The translations under genes were made by a program, and so were the position numbers. From NCBI GenBank assembly GCA_944326615.1, contig CALVEO010000012.1, forward strand, positions 1-39,987: a DNA stretch of 39,987 nucleotides. Reading direction: 5' to 3'. Numbering within the stretch: the first letter of the stretch is position 1; every line of letters begins with the position of its first letter. Of the stretch, positions 1 to 8,054 are shown piece by piece. The notes under the pieces were generated by a model that saw nothing but the letters and a program-made list of their open reading frames with translations, was not told the DNA's origin and ran no database searches. The DNA comes from Candidatus Gastranaerophilales bacterium (lineage in GTDB: Bacteria; Cyanobacteriota; Vampirovibrionia; Gastranaerophilales; Gastranaerophilaceae).

Positions 1-12
1 ACGTTCGAACAT
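1..12 (-). CDS. Start of a gene running off the left edge
   Basis: On the minus strand an ATG at 12-10 is followed by three codons (MFER) before the window ends. An AGGAGT ribosome-binding site lies at 18-23, five bases upstream of the ATG. The XRE regulator gene at 104-316 lies upstream on the same strand, 91 bp away, so the two may be co-transcribed. Nothing can be said of the product. Confidence 0.45.
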
Positions 13-103
13 TAATTACTCCTATCTCTCTCTTATAATACATATATTTTACATAAAAAATAAAAAAGTTTCAACCTGTTACAAAAAAATACCCACTTAT
101 TAC

Positions 104-316
104 TTAGTCTTTAAATAAATCAACAAATTCAATTTCAAAAAAATTAGCAATTGCAACAATTTTATCAAGGGGTGGGAGAATTCTGCCATTTTCTACTTTA
201 CTTATATAAGAAGAATCGCAGCCTAATAATTCCGAAAGCTGTTTACAAGAACATCCGTAACGTTTTCTTAAGCGTATTATATTCTTTCTAAATATTTCAA
301 CAACCTGTTCATTCAC
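104..316 (-). CDS. Small XRE-family helix-turn-helix regulator (70 aa)
   Basis: The 70-residue protein is almost entirely one Cro/C1-type helix-turn-helix domain. LRKRYGCSCKQLSELLGCDS gives helices 1-2 and SSYISKVENGRILPPLDKIV holds the recognition helix and the usual S-x-(I/V)-E-N-G-R signature at about residues 37-45. It ends in the typical IEFVDLFKD. There is no ligand or dimerisation domain beyond this, so it should act as a small DNA-binding repressor or activator. The only in-frame start giving a complete domain is GTG at 316; the nearby ATG at 312 is out of frame. Its 5' end overlaps the open frame of a decayed pilin gene on the other strand, so it sits at a rearrangement edge. Its target is unknown. 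Confidence 0.8.
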   Translation of the reverse strand: MNEQVVEIFRKNIIRLRKRYGCSCKQLSELLGCDSSYISKVENGRILPPLDKIVAIANFFEIEFVDLFKD

Positions 317-804
317 TTAAATGTGTAAATCTCTATGAAATATCAAGTGTACCTGAAAGAGCACAATTAATTATGAAACAATTTCAAGGCCAGTCATCAA
401 TTGACGGAAATGACAGCTGGGAAGGCTCTTCTTCCAGATTATACGAATTATATAAAAAAAGAGGTTTATACGGTCATGCCAGTCACAATGCCGGGGTACA
501 TCCAACATGTGATAATGGTGGAATATGGACAGATAATATAGGAAGACTATGGTTGTTTAATGATACAGATAAAGAAATTTGTGTAGATGTTAACGGTATA
601 AAAGGACCAAATCGCTATGGCTACGATTACTTTGTATTTTATCCGGATGAAAATAACAAAATAGTTCCGCACTATCAATATCAAGATAAAGAATCTTATA
701 TTGAGGACGGTACAGACGCAAGAGATTACACATACTATGCCGTAACAGACCAGCATCCGGAAGAAAAAGACAAAACATACTGGGGTGATTACATACATTT
801 TTAA
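292..804 (+). pseudogene. 3' remnant of a type IV pilin-like gene
   Basis: The frame is open from 292 (after a TAA) to the TAA at 802-804. The first ATG, at 373, would give 143 residues but has no Shine-Dalgarno sequence. The product contains GGIWTDNIGRLWLFNDTD and then ICVDVNGIKGPNRYGYDYF, which is the C-terminal pattern (I-x-V-D-x-N-G-x-K-G-P-N-x-x-G-x-D) of pilin-like proteins; the intact pilin at 12.3 kb has the matching VVTDTNGKAGPNILGRDLF. The hydrophobic FTLAE N-terminus is absent in any frame upstream, where the regulator at 104-316 lies on the opposite strand. I read it as a pilin gene that lost its 5' half in a rearrangement. A short secreted or cytosolic protein from ATG 373 cannot be excluded. 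Confidence 0.65.
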
Positions 805-821
805 TAAAGTAAAAAAAATGG

Positions 822-850
822 TTGACATTTAATTTTGCTTCATGTAGAAT
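822..850 (+). promoter_or_regulatory. Promoter of tRNA-Glu
   Basis: TTGACA at 822-827, a 17-bp spacer, and TAGAAT at 845-850: a near-consensus sigma-70 promoter. Transcription would begin near 857, about 15 bases before the mature tRNA. Confidence 0.75.
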
Positions 851-871
851 TGAACTTGTCGAAAGAAATAA

Positions 872-944
872 GCCCCCATCGTCTAGAGGCCTAGGACAAC
901 ACCCTTTCACGGTGTAGACAGCGATTCGAATTCGCTTGGGGGTA
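872..944 (+). tRNA. tRNA-Glu (anticodon TTC)
   Basis: A 73-nt tRNA. The acceptor GCCCCCA (872-878) pairs with TGGGGGT (937-943) with a G-U closing pair and discriminator A at 944. The anticodon loop CTTTCAC gives TTC (Glu), and the T-loop is TTCGAAT. The CCA end is not encoded. The sequence is close to cyanobacterial tRNA-Glu genes as I remember them. A terminator follows at once, so it is a single-gene unit. Confidence 0.95.
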
Positions 945-957
945 TTTTATAAGAAAC

Positions 958-981
958 AAGAGGGTTTTAGCCCTCTTTTTT
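958..981 (+). terminator. Intrinsic terminator after tRNA-Glu
   Basis: AAGAGGG (958-964) pairs with CCCTCTT (971-977) around a 6-nt loop, followed by a T run. It closes the tRNA-Glu unit before the convergent gene at 1040-3289. Confidence 0.85.
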
Positions 982-1039
982 AATGTTTATTTTTTGCAAA
1001 AACCACTTTTCGTATAAACATTAACGAAATACTTGAAAT

Positions 1040-3289
1040 CTATTTAATTACCGGATTTGACATGTTTTCAAAAAAGCGATAATGCCAGATTAGTCTATCT
1101 TTTTCCGTTACACCGTCATTATTTTCTCCGAAATTTAAATTAACTGTATATGTGGTCAGATACTTATATTTGAAATTATTTGTAATATAATCATCTTTGA
1201 AAAAACAATTAACCGCAAACGGCACCAGTCCTGCATTATCAGTGGCTGAAACTATTTCATCAGTATATCTGCCATATACACAGTAGTTGCCGGAATTAGT
1301 TCTGTCATAAATCTCTTCTGCAGATTTAACAGATATATCATATTTTCGTTTATCAAATTGTTTAATATTTGTTATTATCTGGTCATTATCAATAAATATT
1401 GCCAGATTATATTTACTCATATCTATATTTTCAATGTCTTCCAACGAGCCGTAATCTATATTATATCCTTCAAAATCAAGCATTTTTATAACAAATAATC
1501 GCATAGGAGTATTTGCAAAAAATATAATTCGATTTCGTTTATCTATATTATTCTTTATATAATCCCTTAGCATGCATGATTCACTTATGCACAAACTTGA
1601 ATACATTCTTCTGTCTTCAGGCGTTAATTTGTCCAAAAACAGAAACATTGAACACTGACCAATATGCCTTATTTGAGAAATTGTATAACCCGCTTTAAAA
1701 TACCCGAGAATTTTTGCAAAAGGTCTTGAATATAAATGTGTTGATACAAGACACAGATAATACATAGCAAAAAATACCACTATAAATTTATAAGGATTAT
1801 TGCGTCTGCAGTATGAATAAACCAAAATGGGAGAAGAAATTACACAAAAAGACATTAAAAATCTTATGCTGTAAGACATGTACGCTAATTTATACGATAT
1901 AAAAAGCAAGTTAATAAAAAGAAACAATGCAAAACCAAAAATAAAAATATTTCTTTTATTTTTGGAACACAGTGGCTTAAGCAGAGCAACAAACCAAAAC
2001 GGAAGATATAAGATTAACCCCAATACCCCCATACCCATAACAGGTTCAATAAGTGTTGAACGATTGCTGCCCAGAGAGAAAAATCCGTCTTTATACATTG
2101 ACATATTTAACGCAGACAAAACAGCGTTTCTCAAACTTTCAATATGCTCCCCAAGAAACTGATTCCATGCAAATCCGGCAAAGTCAACAAACATAAAAAG
2201 ATATTTTATAAAATTTGCAACAATTGCACGCGCCCCGTAAAAATTTTCATGTGAAGCCAAAATATATTTCGAGCCAAACATATTGCCGAAATCTATAAAA
2301 TTTAAAATGTAATTGTATGAAGAAAATATTATAAAGTTTAAAATTCCAAATCCGATAAATTGCAATAAAGGTTTGTAAAATTCTTTTTTATTATAATAAA
2401 CAGCAAGTGCCGTAAATCCGATTGCACATCCGGGAACCATAATGCAAGCTGTTGTTTTTGTTCCAACAGCAAGAGCATAAGCCAAAGCAGACATAAATAC
2501 CGGAATTAAACGCTTAGTTTTCAGTCCGTACCAGAAAAGATAAATTGAAGAAATAATAAGCCCTGCAATTATCATATCCGTTTCAGTAGTTGTCATCTGA
2601 GCAACAACTGATGACAAAGATGAAATAATTAGAATTACCCATAATTTCTTTCGCATGCTGTATTTCAACAGAGAAAGAATATTATAAATTCCACATATAG
2701 CGAGAATAAATCCGGCAAATGCAGTATACATAACCCATGCCGAACGCTTAATAAACATAAATACCCATACGAAAATCAGTTCAGAATTTATAGGGAATGC
2801 GATATTACGTATATCTGCAACAAAAAAATGATTTAGATTATGATTATGAATCCAGAATAAACTTCTCAAAGCATGGTAAGATTCAGCGTCAAAGTTCATT
2901 ATCGGCATAAAACTAGACATAAATAAAGCAGTAGATACTGCAATCAAAAATCCAACAGATAATACCGCAAGATATTTATCACGTTTTATACAAATTAAAT
3001 ATTTTCTGAAAAAAGATTTTATATCACAGAATGGTATTTTCCACACAGGTCTGCCGCGTTTAACCCATATAACATAAGATAAAACAAGAAATATTAAATT
3101 TAGCGCCAGAACACATGGAACATATATTGCAGAAAACAGAGAAAGTATTTCCATTGTAAGAACGACATTTGCAAATGCCGTCAGCAATAAATAAAATATT
3201 CCGTTAATATGTTTTTCATCAACCAGTAAACAGGTTATAAAATAAGATGTTATAAATACCATCAAAAAAGATATAATAAATAAAATCAT
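1040..3289 (-). CDS. Large polytopic membrane protein, GT-C-type glycosyltransferase candidate
   Basis: The 749-residue protein has about a dozen hydrophobic helices in its first 520 residues and a soluble C-terminal part of about 220. After the fourth helix comes a loop with FDAESYHALRSLFWIHNH (about 133-150) and, further on, RNIAFPINSEL. This resembles the D/E-containing first extracytoplasmic loop of GT-C glycosyltransferases, which use polyprenyl-phosphate sugars; related cyanobacterial proteins have a W-D-(S)-x-x-Y-H-x-x-R-x-x-x-W-I-x-N pattern as I recall. The likely role is transfer of a sugar to a cell-surface polymer or protein at the periplasmic face of the inner membrane. The acceptor cannot be inferred. 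The ATG at 3289 is preceded by a GGAGG-like site (AAAGGTGGGAGG). The gene stands alone: tRNA-Glu converges on its 3' end. The family assignment is tentative, the membrane topology firm. Confidence 0.6.
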   Translation of the reverse strand: MILFIISFLMVFITSYFITCLLVDEKHINGIFYLLLTAFANVVLTMEILSLFSAIYVPCVLALNLIFLVLSYVIWVKRGRPVWKIPFCDIKSFFRKYLICIKRDKYLAVLSVGFLIAVSTALFMSSFMPIMNFDAESYHALRSLFWIHNHNLNHFFVADIRNIAFPINSELIFVWVFMFIKRSAWVMYTAFAGFILAICGIYNILSLLKYSMRKKLWVILIISSLSSVVAQMTTTETDMIIAGLIISSIYLFWYGLKTKRLIPVFMSALAYALAVGTKTTACIMVPGCAIGFTALAVYYNKKEFYKPLLQFIGFGILNFIIFSSYNYILNFIDFGNMFGSKYILASHENFYGARAIVANFIKYLFMFVDFAGFAWNQFLGEHIESLRNAVLSALNMSMYKDGFFSLGSNRSTLIEPVMGMGVLGLILYLPFWFVALLKPLCSKNKRNIFIFGFALFLFINLLFISYKLAYMSYSIRFLMSFCVISSPILVYSYCRRNNPYKFIVVFFAMYYLCLVSTHLYSRPFAKILGYFKAGYTISQIRHIGQCSMFLFLDKLTPEDRRMYSSLCISESCMLRDYIKNNIDKRNRIIFFANTPMRLFVIKMLDFEGYNIDYGSLEDIENIDMSKYNLAIFIDNDQIITNIKQFDKRKYDISVKSAEEIYDRTNSGNYCVYGRYTDEIVSATDNAGLVPFAVNCFFKDDYITNNFKYKYLTTYTVNLNFGENNDGVTEKDRLIWHYRFFENMSNPVIK

Positions 3290-3348
3290 AATCCTCCCAC
3301 CTTTATATAAAAATGCTATCAGAAGATAAAATTTTTTGCAATTAAGAC

Positions 3349-3376
3349 TTTACAAAAATTTTTTTTTACATATAAT
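3349..3376 (+). promoter_or_regulatory. Promoter of a short transcription unit
   Basis: TTTACA at 3349-3354, 16-bp spacer, perfect TATAAT at 3371-3376. The last base of the -10 box is 6 nt before an ATG at 3383, so the transcript would start at that ATG. Confidence 0.6.
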
Positions 3377-3382
3377 ATTAAT

Positions 3383-3511
3383 ATGATCAAACTTAATCAA
3401 ACACGACGAATAGTAAGAATTATGAAAGGCTTGTTATAAAAAGCGCTTACTTTTTATCGTAAAAAAAGTTTTTTATTACTTGACCTTTCCCCCCGAAAGG
3501 TCTTTTTTTTT
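3383..3511 (+). ncRNA. Short transcript of about 130 nt: small RNA or leaderless micro-ORF
   Basis: The promoter at 3349-3376 and the strong terminator at 3482-3511 delimit a transcript of about 130 nt. It could encode an 18-residue basic peptide (3383-3439, MIKLNQTRRIVRIMKGLL), starting at the first transcribed base, or act as a non-coding RNA. After the micro-ORF there are about 40 bases rich in A and T (GCGCTTAC, then an A run and T run). I recognise neither the peptide nor the RNA. The delimitation is good; the nature is open. Confidence 0.4.
3482..3511 (+). terminator. Strong intrinsic terminator
   Basis: GACCTTTC (3482-3489), loop CCCCC, GAAAGGTC (3495-3502), then nine T. It separates the short transcript from the genes downstream. 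Confidence 0.9.
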
Positions 3512-3586
3512 GTTAATAAACGTAAATATTAAATAATTTTAGGGCAAGAAAAAATATTCAGTGTATTTATGATAAAGGTGAAAGTT

Positions 3587-3670
3587 ATGCAAAAAAATAT
3601 CCGACGAAACTCAATAATCAAGGCGAACACCCCGCTCGTCAAATTAAGAAATTTAATATGGGGACTGTAA
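3587..3670 (+). CDS. Possible 27-residue leader peptide
   Basis: An ATG at 3587 preceded by AAAGGTGAAAGTT (good Shine-Dalgarno spacing) opens a 27-codon frame (MQKNIRRNSIIKANTPLVKL then RNLIWGL) ending at 3670, 29 bp before the ATG of the membrane protein at 3700 and in another frame. It is basic, with no recognised motif. It may be a translated leader of the gene at 3700 or chance; the ribosome-binding site is the only positive evidence. Confidence 0.3.
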   Translation: MQKNIRRNSIIKANTPLVKLRNLIWGL

Positions 3671-3699
3671 TTGTTGAGACGGAAAGGAATTTTATATAA

Positions 3700-5007
3700 A
3701 TGATACCGGCAGTAACGGCAAGTGAATATATATACTCAAAATTAGGCAGCAATGCATCATTGCTCCCGCTGTTTGTCAAAGATATCTCAAACAGCACAGG
3801 TCTTACAATAGGTTCATACATAACAGGGAAAGATGTAGAGGGGAAAGACAGATTTATTGATGAATTCGGGACACAAGCCATATGGCTCGGCGGAATTCCA
3901 TTTTTCAAAAAATTAACTGATTTAACATTATATAAACTTCTCGGCGTCGACCCGAAATTTGATGTAAGAAATCTAAAAAATAAAGAAATTTTAGAAAAAG
4001 CAATAGAAAAAGCGCCGACAGAAGAAATTAAACAAAGCATAATAAAAGCCTCAAAAAATCCAAAATATATCAAAAATCTTGCACTTGCAAAATTCGGTTT
4101 TTCAACATTTGCTGCTATATTTACTTATGCAGGACTGACAAAATTCAGGCAAAACTACAGACTGCAGGAAGCAAAAGAAAAATTGAAAGAAAAAAGCAAG
4201 GCAAAAATAAAAAATTTCCATAATTTTTATACACAAAAAGTTCCAAAAGCATTTTCGCCTGTGCATAAAAACAAAAAAGATATATCATTCAACGGATCAA
4301 TACAGGATTTTATGTTTAATCCGGTTCAAAACCTTATGATTTTAGACGGCTCAATTACCGCAGAAAGACTTGCAAGCTCACAAAGCAAACAGGAATTTAT
4401 AAATTATAGTATTAAAGAAGCCGGTACCTGGTTTTTTATGTACTTCGCAGGTGCAATGATTAAAAAACATTTTGAAAACAAATCAAAAGTTCCGATAAAA
4501 CTTGATTCCATGATTATCGAAAGCAAAGAATTACCGCAGGCATTTAAAGACGGTTCCATAAAATCAAGTCTTGATGATTATTCCAGAAAAATCGGCACTA
4601 ATGCAAAAGATATAGATATATATAATTTCATTCACGAAAATCCTGATAACTTTATTGTAAAAATGGCAAAACAGTCCAAATTAATTAAAACGCTGAAAAA
4701 TTCCGATAAAATTGATACAAGAGCATATATAGATATTAATGAATTTAAAAATTTAAAAAATGATATTGAAGAATTATACAAGAAAGCTCCAAAAGACTCT
4801 GTTGACAAATATCTTAAACAGGTTGTAAAAGCCAAAAGATGCGCCGTTTTGAAAAATATCGGAATTTGTATCGGGGCATTAGGTGTTGCAGTTCCGGCAC
4901 TGATGATAGCTTTGAGGTATATTCTCCCGAATAACAGAGAATACAAAGTTATGGAAATGGCAAAACAGGAAAATCAAAAAGAAAATTCCCTGTCTAAAAC
5001 TGCCTGA
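3700..5007 (+). CDS. Lineage-type membrane protein of unknown function, paralogue of the gene at 14856-16076
   Basis: A 435-residue protein with predicted membrane segments near residues 133-148, 240-255 and 386-408, otherwise Lys-rich and helical. Two halves resemble each other: RFIDEFGTQAIWLGGIPFFK (51-70) and EFINYSIKEAGTWFFMYFAG (232-251) both read as an acidic helix running into an aromatic membrane helix ending in a K/F-rich stretch. The N-terminal part (ISNSTGLTIGSYITG) matches IQDSATGLVPKAVFA of the protein at 14856-16076, so the two are paralogues. ISFNG occurs at 195-199. The ATG at 3700 has GGAAAGG about 13 bases upstream. The 3' end overlaps by 34 bp the convergent flavoprotein gene. 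I do not recognise a function; I recall similar hypothetical proteins in Gastranaerophilales. Confidence 0.7.
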   Translation: MIPAVTASEYIYSKLGSNASLLPLFVKDISNSTGLTIGSYITGKDVEGKDRFIDEFGTQAIWLGGIPFFKKLTDLTLYKLLGVDPKFDVRNLKNKEILEKAIEKAPTEEIKQSIIKASKNPKYIKNLALAKFGFSTFAAIFTYAGLTKFRQNYRLQEAKEKLKEKSKAKIKNFHNFYTQKVPKAFSPVHKNKKDISFNGSIQDFMFNPVQNLMILDGSITAERLASSQSKQEFINYSIKEAGTWFFMYFAGAMIKKHFENKSKVPIKLDSMIIESKELPQAFKDGSIKSSLDDYSRKIGTNAKDIDIYNFIHENPDNFIVKMAKQSKLIKTLKNSDKIDTRAYIDINEFKNLKNDIEELYKKAPKDSVDKYLKQVVKAKRCAVLKNIGICIGALGVAVPALMIALRYILPNNREYKVMEMAKQENQKENSLSKTA

Positions 5008-6104
5008 CTTACACAATATGCCGTAGACCAGCAGTTTTGCAGATTAAAGCCTCCGCAAAATCCGTCAATATCCATGACTTCACCGCAAAAATAAAGCCCG
5101 GAAACAAGTTTTGACTCCATTGTTTTTGGATTTATTTCTCTTAAATCAACGCCTCCTGATGTTACAACTTCACCGTCAGGGGAAACACCGGTAACTGTAA
5201 CTTCAAAATTAAGAAGTCGATTTAAAATCATGTCGCGTGTTTTACCGTTAATTAAATGGCATTTTTCATCAGGATTAATCTTTAAACCTTCAAGGCAATA
5301 TACTGCAAAAGATTTCGGCACATATTCAGAAAGCAGATTTTTAATACTCTTATGCGGGTTTGCATTCAATTCAGACTGCAGATCCATACTCCCTATAAAA
5401 TTAAAATTAAGTTTATACGGGAAATCATCTCTCGCTTTTAAAGATGAAATCTTATAAACTTCAGGCCCGGAAATTCCTTTATGGGTAAATAAAACACCAT
5501 TGATTGAAACGCCAGCCAGATTTGAGAAATCTTCTTTTGTTTTCAAACCGACAAGGGCAGGTTTAGGCTCAATGATATTATGACCAAGCATTTTTAACGG
5601 TTCATATCCTGCATGACCGCCTGTTGAAATAATTATATAATCCGCGGTGCATATTCTGCCTTTTGTAATAACAGAAAAACCGGCGGCTTCGCGATTAATT
5701 TTCAACACTTCGTCTTTTATAAATTTAACTTTTTTTAGCGAATTTAAAAATTTTTCTCTTACATCAGCAGAGCTGTTAGATACGGGAAAAATTCTCATAT
5801 CTTCTTGCACATAAGTTTTTACGCCGATTTTTTCAAAAAACTCAATCGTGTCGGCTGTTGAAAATTTCGAAAATACAGAATACAGGAATTTTTCACCTCT
5901 TGGATAATTTGATGCAAGTTCTTTAAAATCATATTCTGCATGAGCGAGGTTGCATCGCCCGCCGCCTGTTGGTAATAATGTTTTCAGAGCGGAGTTTTTA
6001 TCAAAAACAGTTACATCAAAATCATTCTGAAGAAAATACGCACACATGCATCCTGCAGGACCGCCGCCAATGATTACAGCTTTAGATTTCAACTCTTGTG
6101 CCAT
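4974..6104 (-). CDS. HI0933/YhiN-family FAD-dependent oxidoreductase
   Basis: This 376-residue protein has an N-terminal dinucleotide-binding motif AVIIGGGPAG (9-18) for the FAD ADP moiety, the family motif LPTGGGRCNLAH (44-55), a conserved VTSGGVDLREINPKTMESK stretch, and the closing YFCGEVMDIDGFCGGFNLQN that completes the FAD site. That is the HI0933 (YhiN, 'aminoacetone oxidase family') flavoprotein layout and usual length (about 390-410). The physiological substrate of the family is not established. I chose the ATG at 6104 (MAQELKSKAV) because upstream in-frame starts only add residues encoded inside folK; the gene overlaps the folK 3' end by 23 bp, so the two are translationally linked. 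A TTG at 6089 (start of KSKAV) is an alternative. Its 3' end meets the convergent gene at 3700-5007. Confidence 0.85.
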   Translation of the reverse strand: MAQELKSKAVIIGGGPAGCMCAYFLQNDFDVTVFDKNSALKTLLPTGGGRCNLAHAEYDFKELASNYPRGEKFLYSVFSKFSTADTIEFFEKIGVKTYVQEDMRIFPVSNSSADVREKFLNSLKKVKFIKDEVLKINREAAGFSVITKGRICTADYIIISTGGHAGYEPLKMLGHNIIEPKPALVGLKTKEDFSNLAGVSINGVLFTHKGISGPEVYKISSLKARDDFPYKLNFNFIGSMDLQSELNANPHKSIKNLLSEYVPKSFAVYCLEGLKINPDEKCHLINGKTRDMILNRLLNFEVTVTGVSPDGEVVTSGGVDLREINPKTMESKLVSGLYFCGEVMDIDGFCGGFNLQNCWSTAYCVSQAVLDREFSF

Positions 6105-6588
6105 ATAAAAACACCATTTCAGGATTTTCAAGATCACTGTGAATTTCTGTTATAGTCTTATGCAAAACAGGATGTTCAAAATTAGGTATCAATTCCAATA
6201 ACGGAACAAGAGTAAACGCCCTTAAATGTAAAAATTTATGAGGTATAATTAAATCAGGTTCATTTATAATATCTTTATTATAAAACAGAATATCAATATC
6301 AATCGTCCTGTCTGAATAACCTTTATCAGTATTCGATCTGCGGCCGAGCTGTTTTTCTATTCTCTTGCATTCTTCCAATAGATGACGCGGAGACAGCGTA
6401 GTTTTAATTTCTACAACGGCATTTACAAACCAGTTTTCTGAATTCATTCCCCATGGTTCTGTTTCGTAAAAGGCCGAAGTACGAATAAGAGTTATCCCGT
6501 CAGCTCCACCGAGAAGACTCGTTGCCTGCTGGACAAAACCGATACGATCTCCGCTATTTGATCCTAAACTTAAGTAAACTATTGCCAT
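6082..6588 (-). CDS. folK: 2-amino-4-hydroxy-6-hydroxymethyldihydropteridine pyrophosphokinase
   Basis: FolK transfers pyrophosphate from ATP to 6-hydroxymethyl-7,8-dihydropterin, the step before dihydropteroate synthase in folate synthesis. The 168 residues show the start YLSLGSNSGDR (5-15), the substrate-loop YETEPWGM(N), the motif LGRRSNTDKGYSDRTIDIDI (81-100) with the two metal-binding Asp in D-x-D, and IIPHKFLHLRAFTLVPLLEL near the end. Length and order match single-domain FolK. It is first in a two-gene minus-strand unit with the flavoprotein at 4974-6104. No other folate gene is in the window. waaA starts divergently 76 bp away. Confidence 0.95.
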   Translation of the reverse strand: MAIVYLSLGSNSGDRIGFVQQATSLLGGADGITLIRTSAFYETEPWGMNSENWFVNAVVEIKTTLSPRHLLEECKRIEKQLGRRSNTDKGYSDRTIDIDILFYNKDIINEPDLIIPHKFLHLRAFTLVPLLELIPNFEHPVLHKTITEIHSDLENPEMVFLYGTRVEI

Positions 6589-6651
6589 AGCAATAATATT
6601 TTATGATTTTTCAAATAGGTTGTCAATATAGATTTTCAGATATTTTTGTTA

Positions 6652-6657
6652 TATAAT
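6652..6657 (+). promoter_or_regulatory. -10 box of waaA, leaderless geometry
   Basis: A perfect TATAAT ends 6 nt before the waaA ATG at 6664, with no ribosome-binding site between. No good -35 is seen at 16-18 bp; TTGTCA at 6620-6625 is too far (26 bp). Confidence 0.5.
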
Positions 6658-6663
6658 TCGTGT

Positions 6664-7905
6664 ATGTTTATATACAGAATTTTATCTACAATATTATTCC
6701 TGCTTGCGCTACCTTTCTACGCAATTGTTAGAGCAGTAAAAGGGAAATATCTTCCCGGCTGGAGAGAAAAACTAGGCAAATTCAATGCCCCGGATTTAGG
6801 CGATAAAGTGATAATGTATCATGGAGTATCGGTCGGCGAAGTTATTGCCCTTGAAAATTTGATAAAAAAAACAAAAGAAACTTTTCCTGATTATAAAATT
6901 GTTGTAACAACAGGTACAAAAACAGGTCAGGAAATTGCGCATAAAAAATATGATAATATTGCAGATTTTATAACCTACTTTCCTTTTGATATCACTATCT
7001 GCGTTGAACTATTCCTGAAAAAAATAAATCCGACAGTTGTTTTAATCGCGGAAACTGAACTCTGGCCGACTTTTGCATCATACTGCAAAATGAAAAATAT
7101 TCCGCTCTTTGTAATTAACGGAAGGATTTCTGATTCTACTTTCAAAAGTTACAAGTTCTTAAAAGGATTTTTTAAAGAACTGTTTAAAAATTACACAGAA
7201 ATTCTTACCCAGAGTGAAGAAGACAGACAAAAATTCATTGAAATAGGCGCTCCTGCAGAAAAAACACAGGTTATGAAAAACCTTAAATTTGACGTAAAAA
7301 GAATTGATTCAGATATCGAAATAGGAAAAGGCGCAAACAGGATTATTATTGCAGGAAGCACTCACAAAGGGGAAGATGAAATCATTCTTGAAGCATTTAC
7401 AAAACTGAAAAAACAATTTTCGGACATAAAACTTCTGCTTGCTCCAAGACACCTCACCAGAGTGAATAATGTGAAAGATTTAACAGAAAAAACAGGATTG
7501 AAATACGGTTTTCGTTCAAAAAATGATACATTTACGGATAATGACATAATTATTCTTGATACACTCGGAGAATTGAGCAGAATGTATCAAATATGCGATT
7601 TTGCATTTATCGGCGGGAGTTTCAATAAAACCGGCGGACATAACCCTCTGGAAGCAATTGTTTATGACAAACCCGTAATTTCTGGTCCGTCTATACATAA
7701 TTTTAGAGATATATACTGGATATTATCACGTTCGAAAGCCGGCAAAGTCGTCAAAACCCCGAAAGAATTAACTGATTACATGTATAAACTACTTGCAGAT
7801 AATGAATTCTATAGTCAAAGCTGTGAAGACTGCAAAACTGTTTTTAACTCACAACAGGGTGCTATGGAATTTGTTATTAACAAATTAAAAGAAACTATAA
7901 AGTAG
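6664..7905 (+). CDS. waaA: 3-deoxy-D-manno-octulosonic acid (Kdo) transferase
   Basis: WaaA (KdtA) attaches Kdo from CMP-Kdo to the lipid A precursor at the inner membrane, so the organism makes LPS. The 413-residue protein has an N-terminal membrane anchor (FIYRILSTILFLLALPFYAI), PGWREKLGKF, then MYHGVSVGEV with the catalytic-type Glu at about residue 59, AETELWPTF in the middle, and the C-terminal CMP-Kdo site GGSFNKTGGHNPLEA followed by KPVISGP. This is the GT30 layout at usual length (about 420). I start it at 6664 (MFIYR): a further in-frame ATG at 6646 lies upstream of the -10 box. It has no Shine-Dalgarno sequence and is one of the leaderless candidates. No other LPS genes adjoin it. 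Confidence 0.93.
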   Translation: MFIYRILSTILFLLALPFYAIVRAVKGKYLPGWREKLGKFNAPDLGDKVIMYHGVSVGEVIALENLIKKTKETFPDYKIVVTTGTKTGQEIAHKKYDNIADFITYFPFDITICVELFLKKINPTVVLIAETELWPTFASYCKMKNIPLFVINGRISDSTFKSYKFLKGFFKELFKNYTEILTQSEEDRQKFIEIGAPAEKTQVMKNLKFDVKRIDSDIEIGKGANRIIIAGSTHKGEDEIILEAFTKLKKQFSDIKLLLAPRHLTRVNNVKDLTEKTGLKYGFRSKNDTFTDNDIIILDTLGELSRMYQICDFAFIGGSFNKTGGHNPLEAIVYDKPVISGPSIHNFRDIYWILSRSKAGKVVKTPKELTDYMYKLLADNEFYSQSCEDCKTVFNSQQGAMEFVINKLKETIK

Positions 7906-8054
7906 TCTGAAATAACGATTTAACAGGATTTGCATACATCATTCAGATGATTTATGTTACAAAATGTTAAGTTTTTTGCTACAATAATTAAAGAATTCAT
8001 TTTGTTGTGCCGTATATAAAAACACAAGGAAACAAAAATGAAAGGAAACAGGTC

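Noticed and set aside
590-910. Minus-strand frames of about 100 codons over the pilin remnant and tRNA-Glu
   Set aside because: They read antisense through a tRNA gene and have no family resemblance; shadows of the plus-strand sequence.
3482-3502. C-run in the terminator at 3489-3494 as another phase-variable tract
   Set aside because: It is the loop of an intrinsic terminator and lies in no reading frame.
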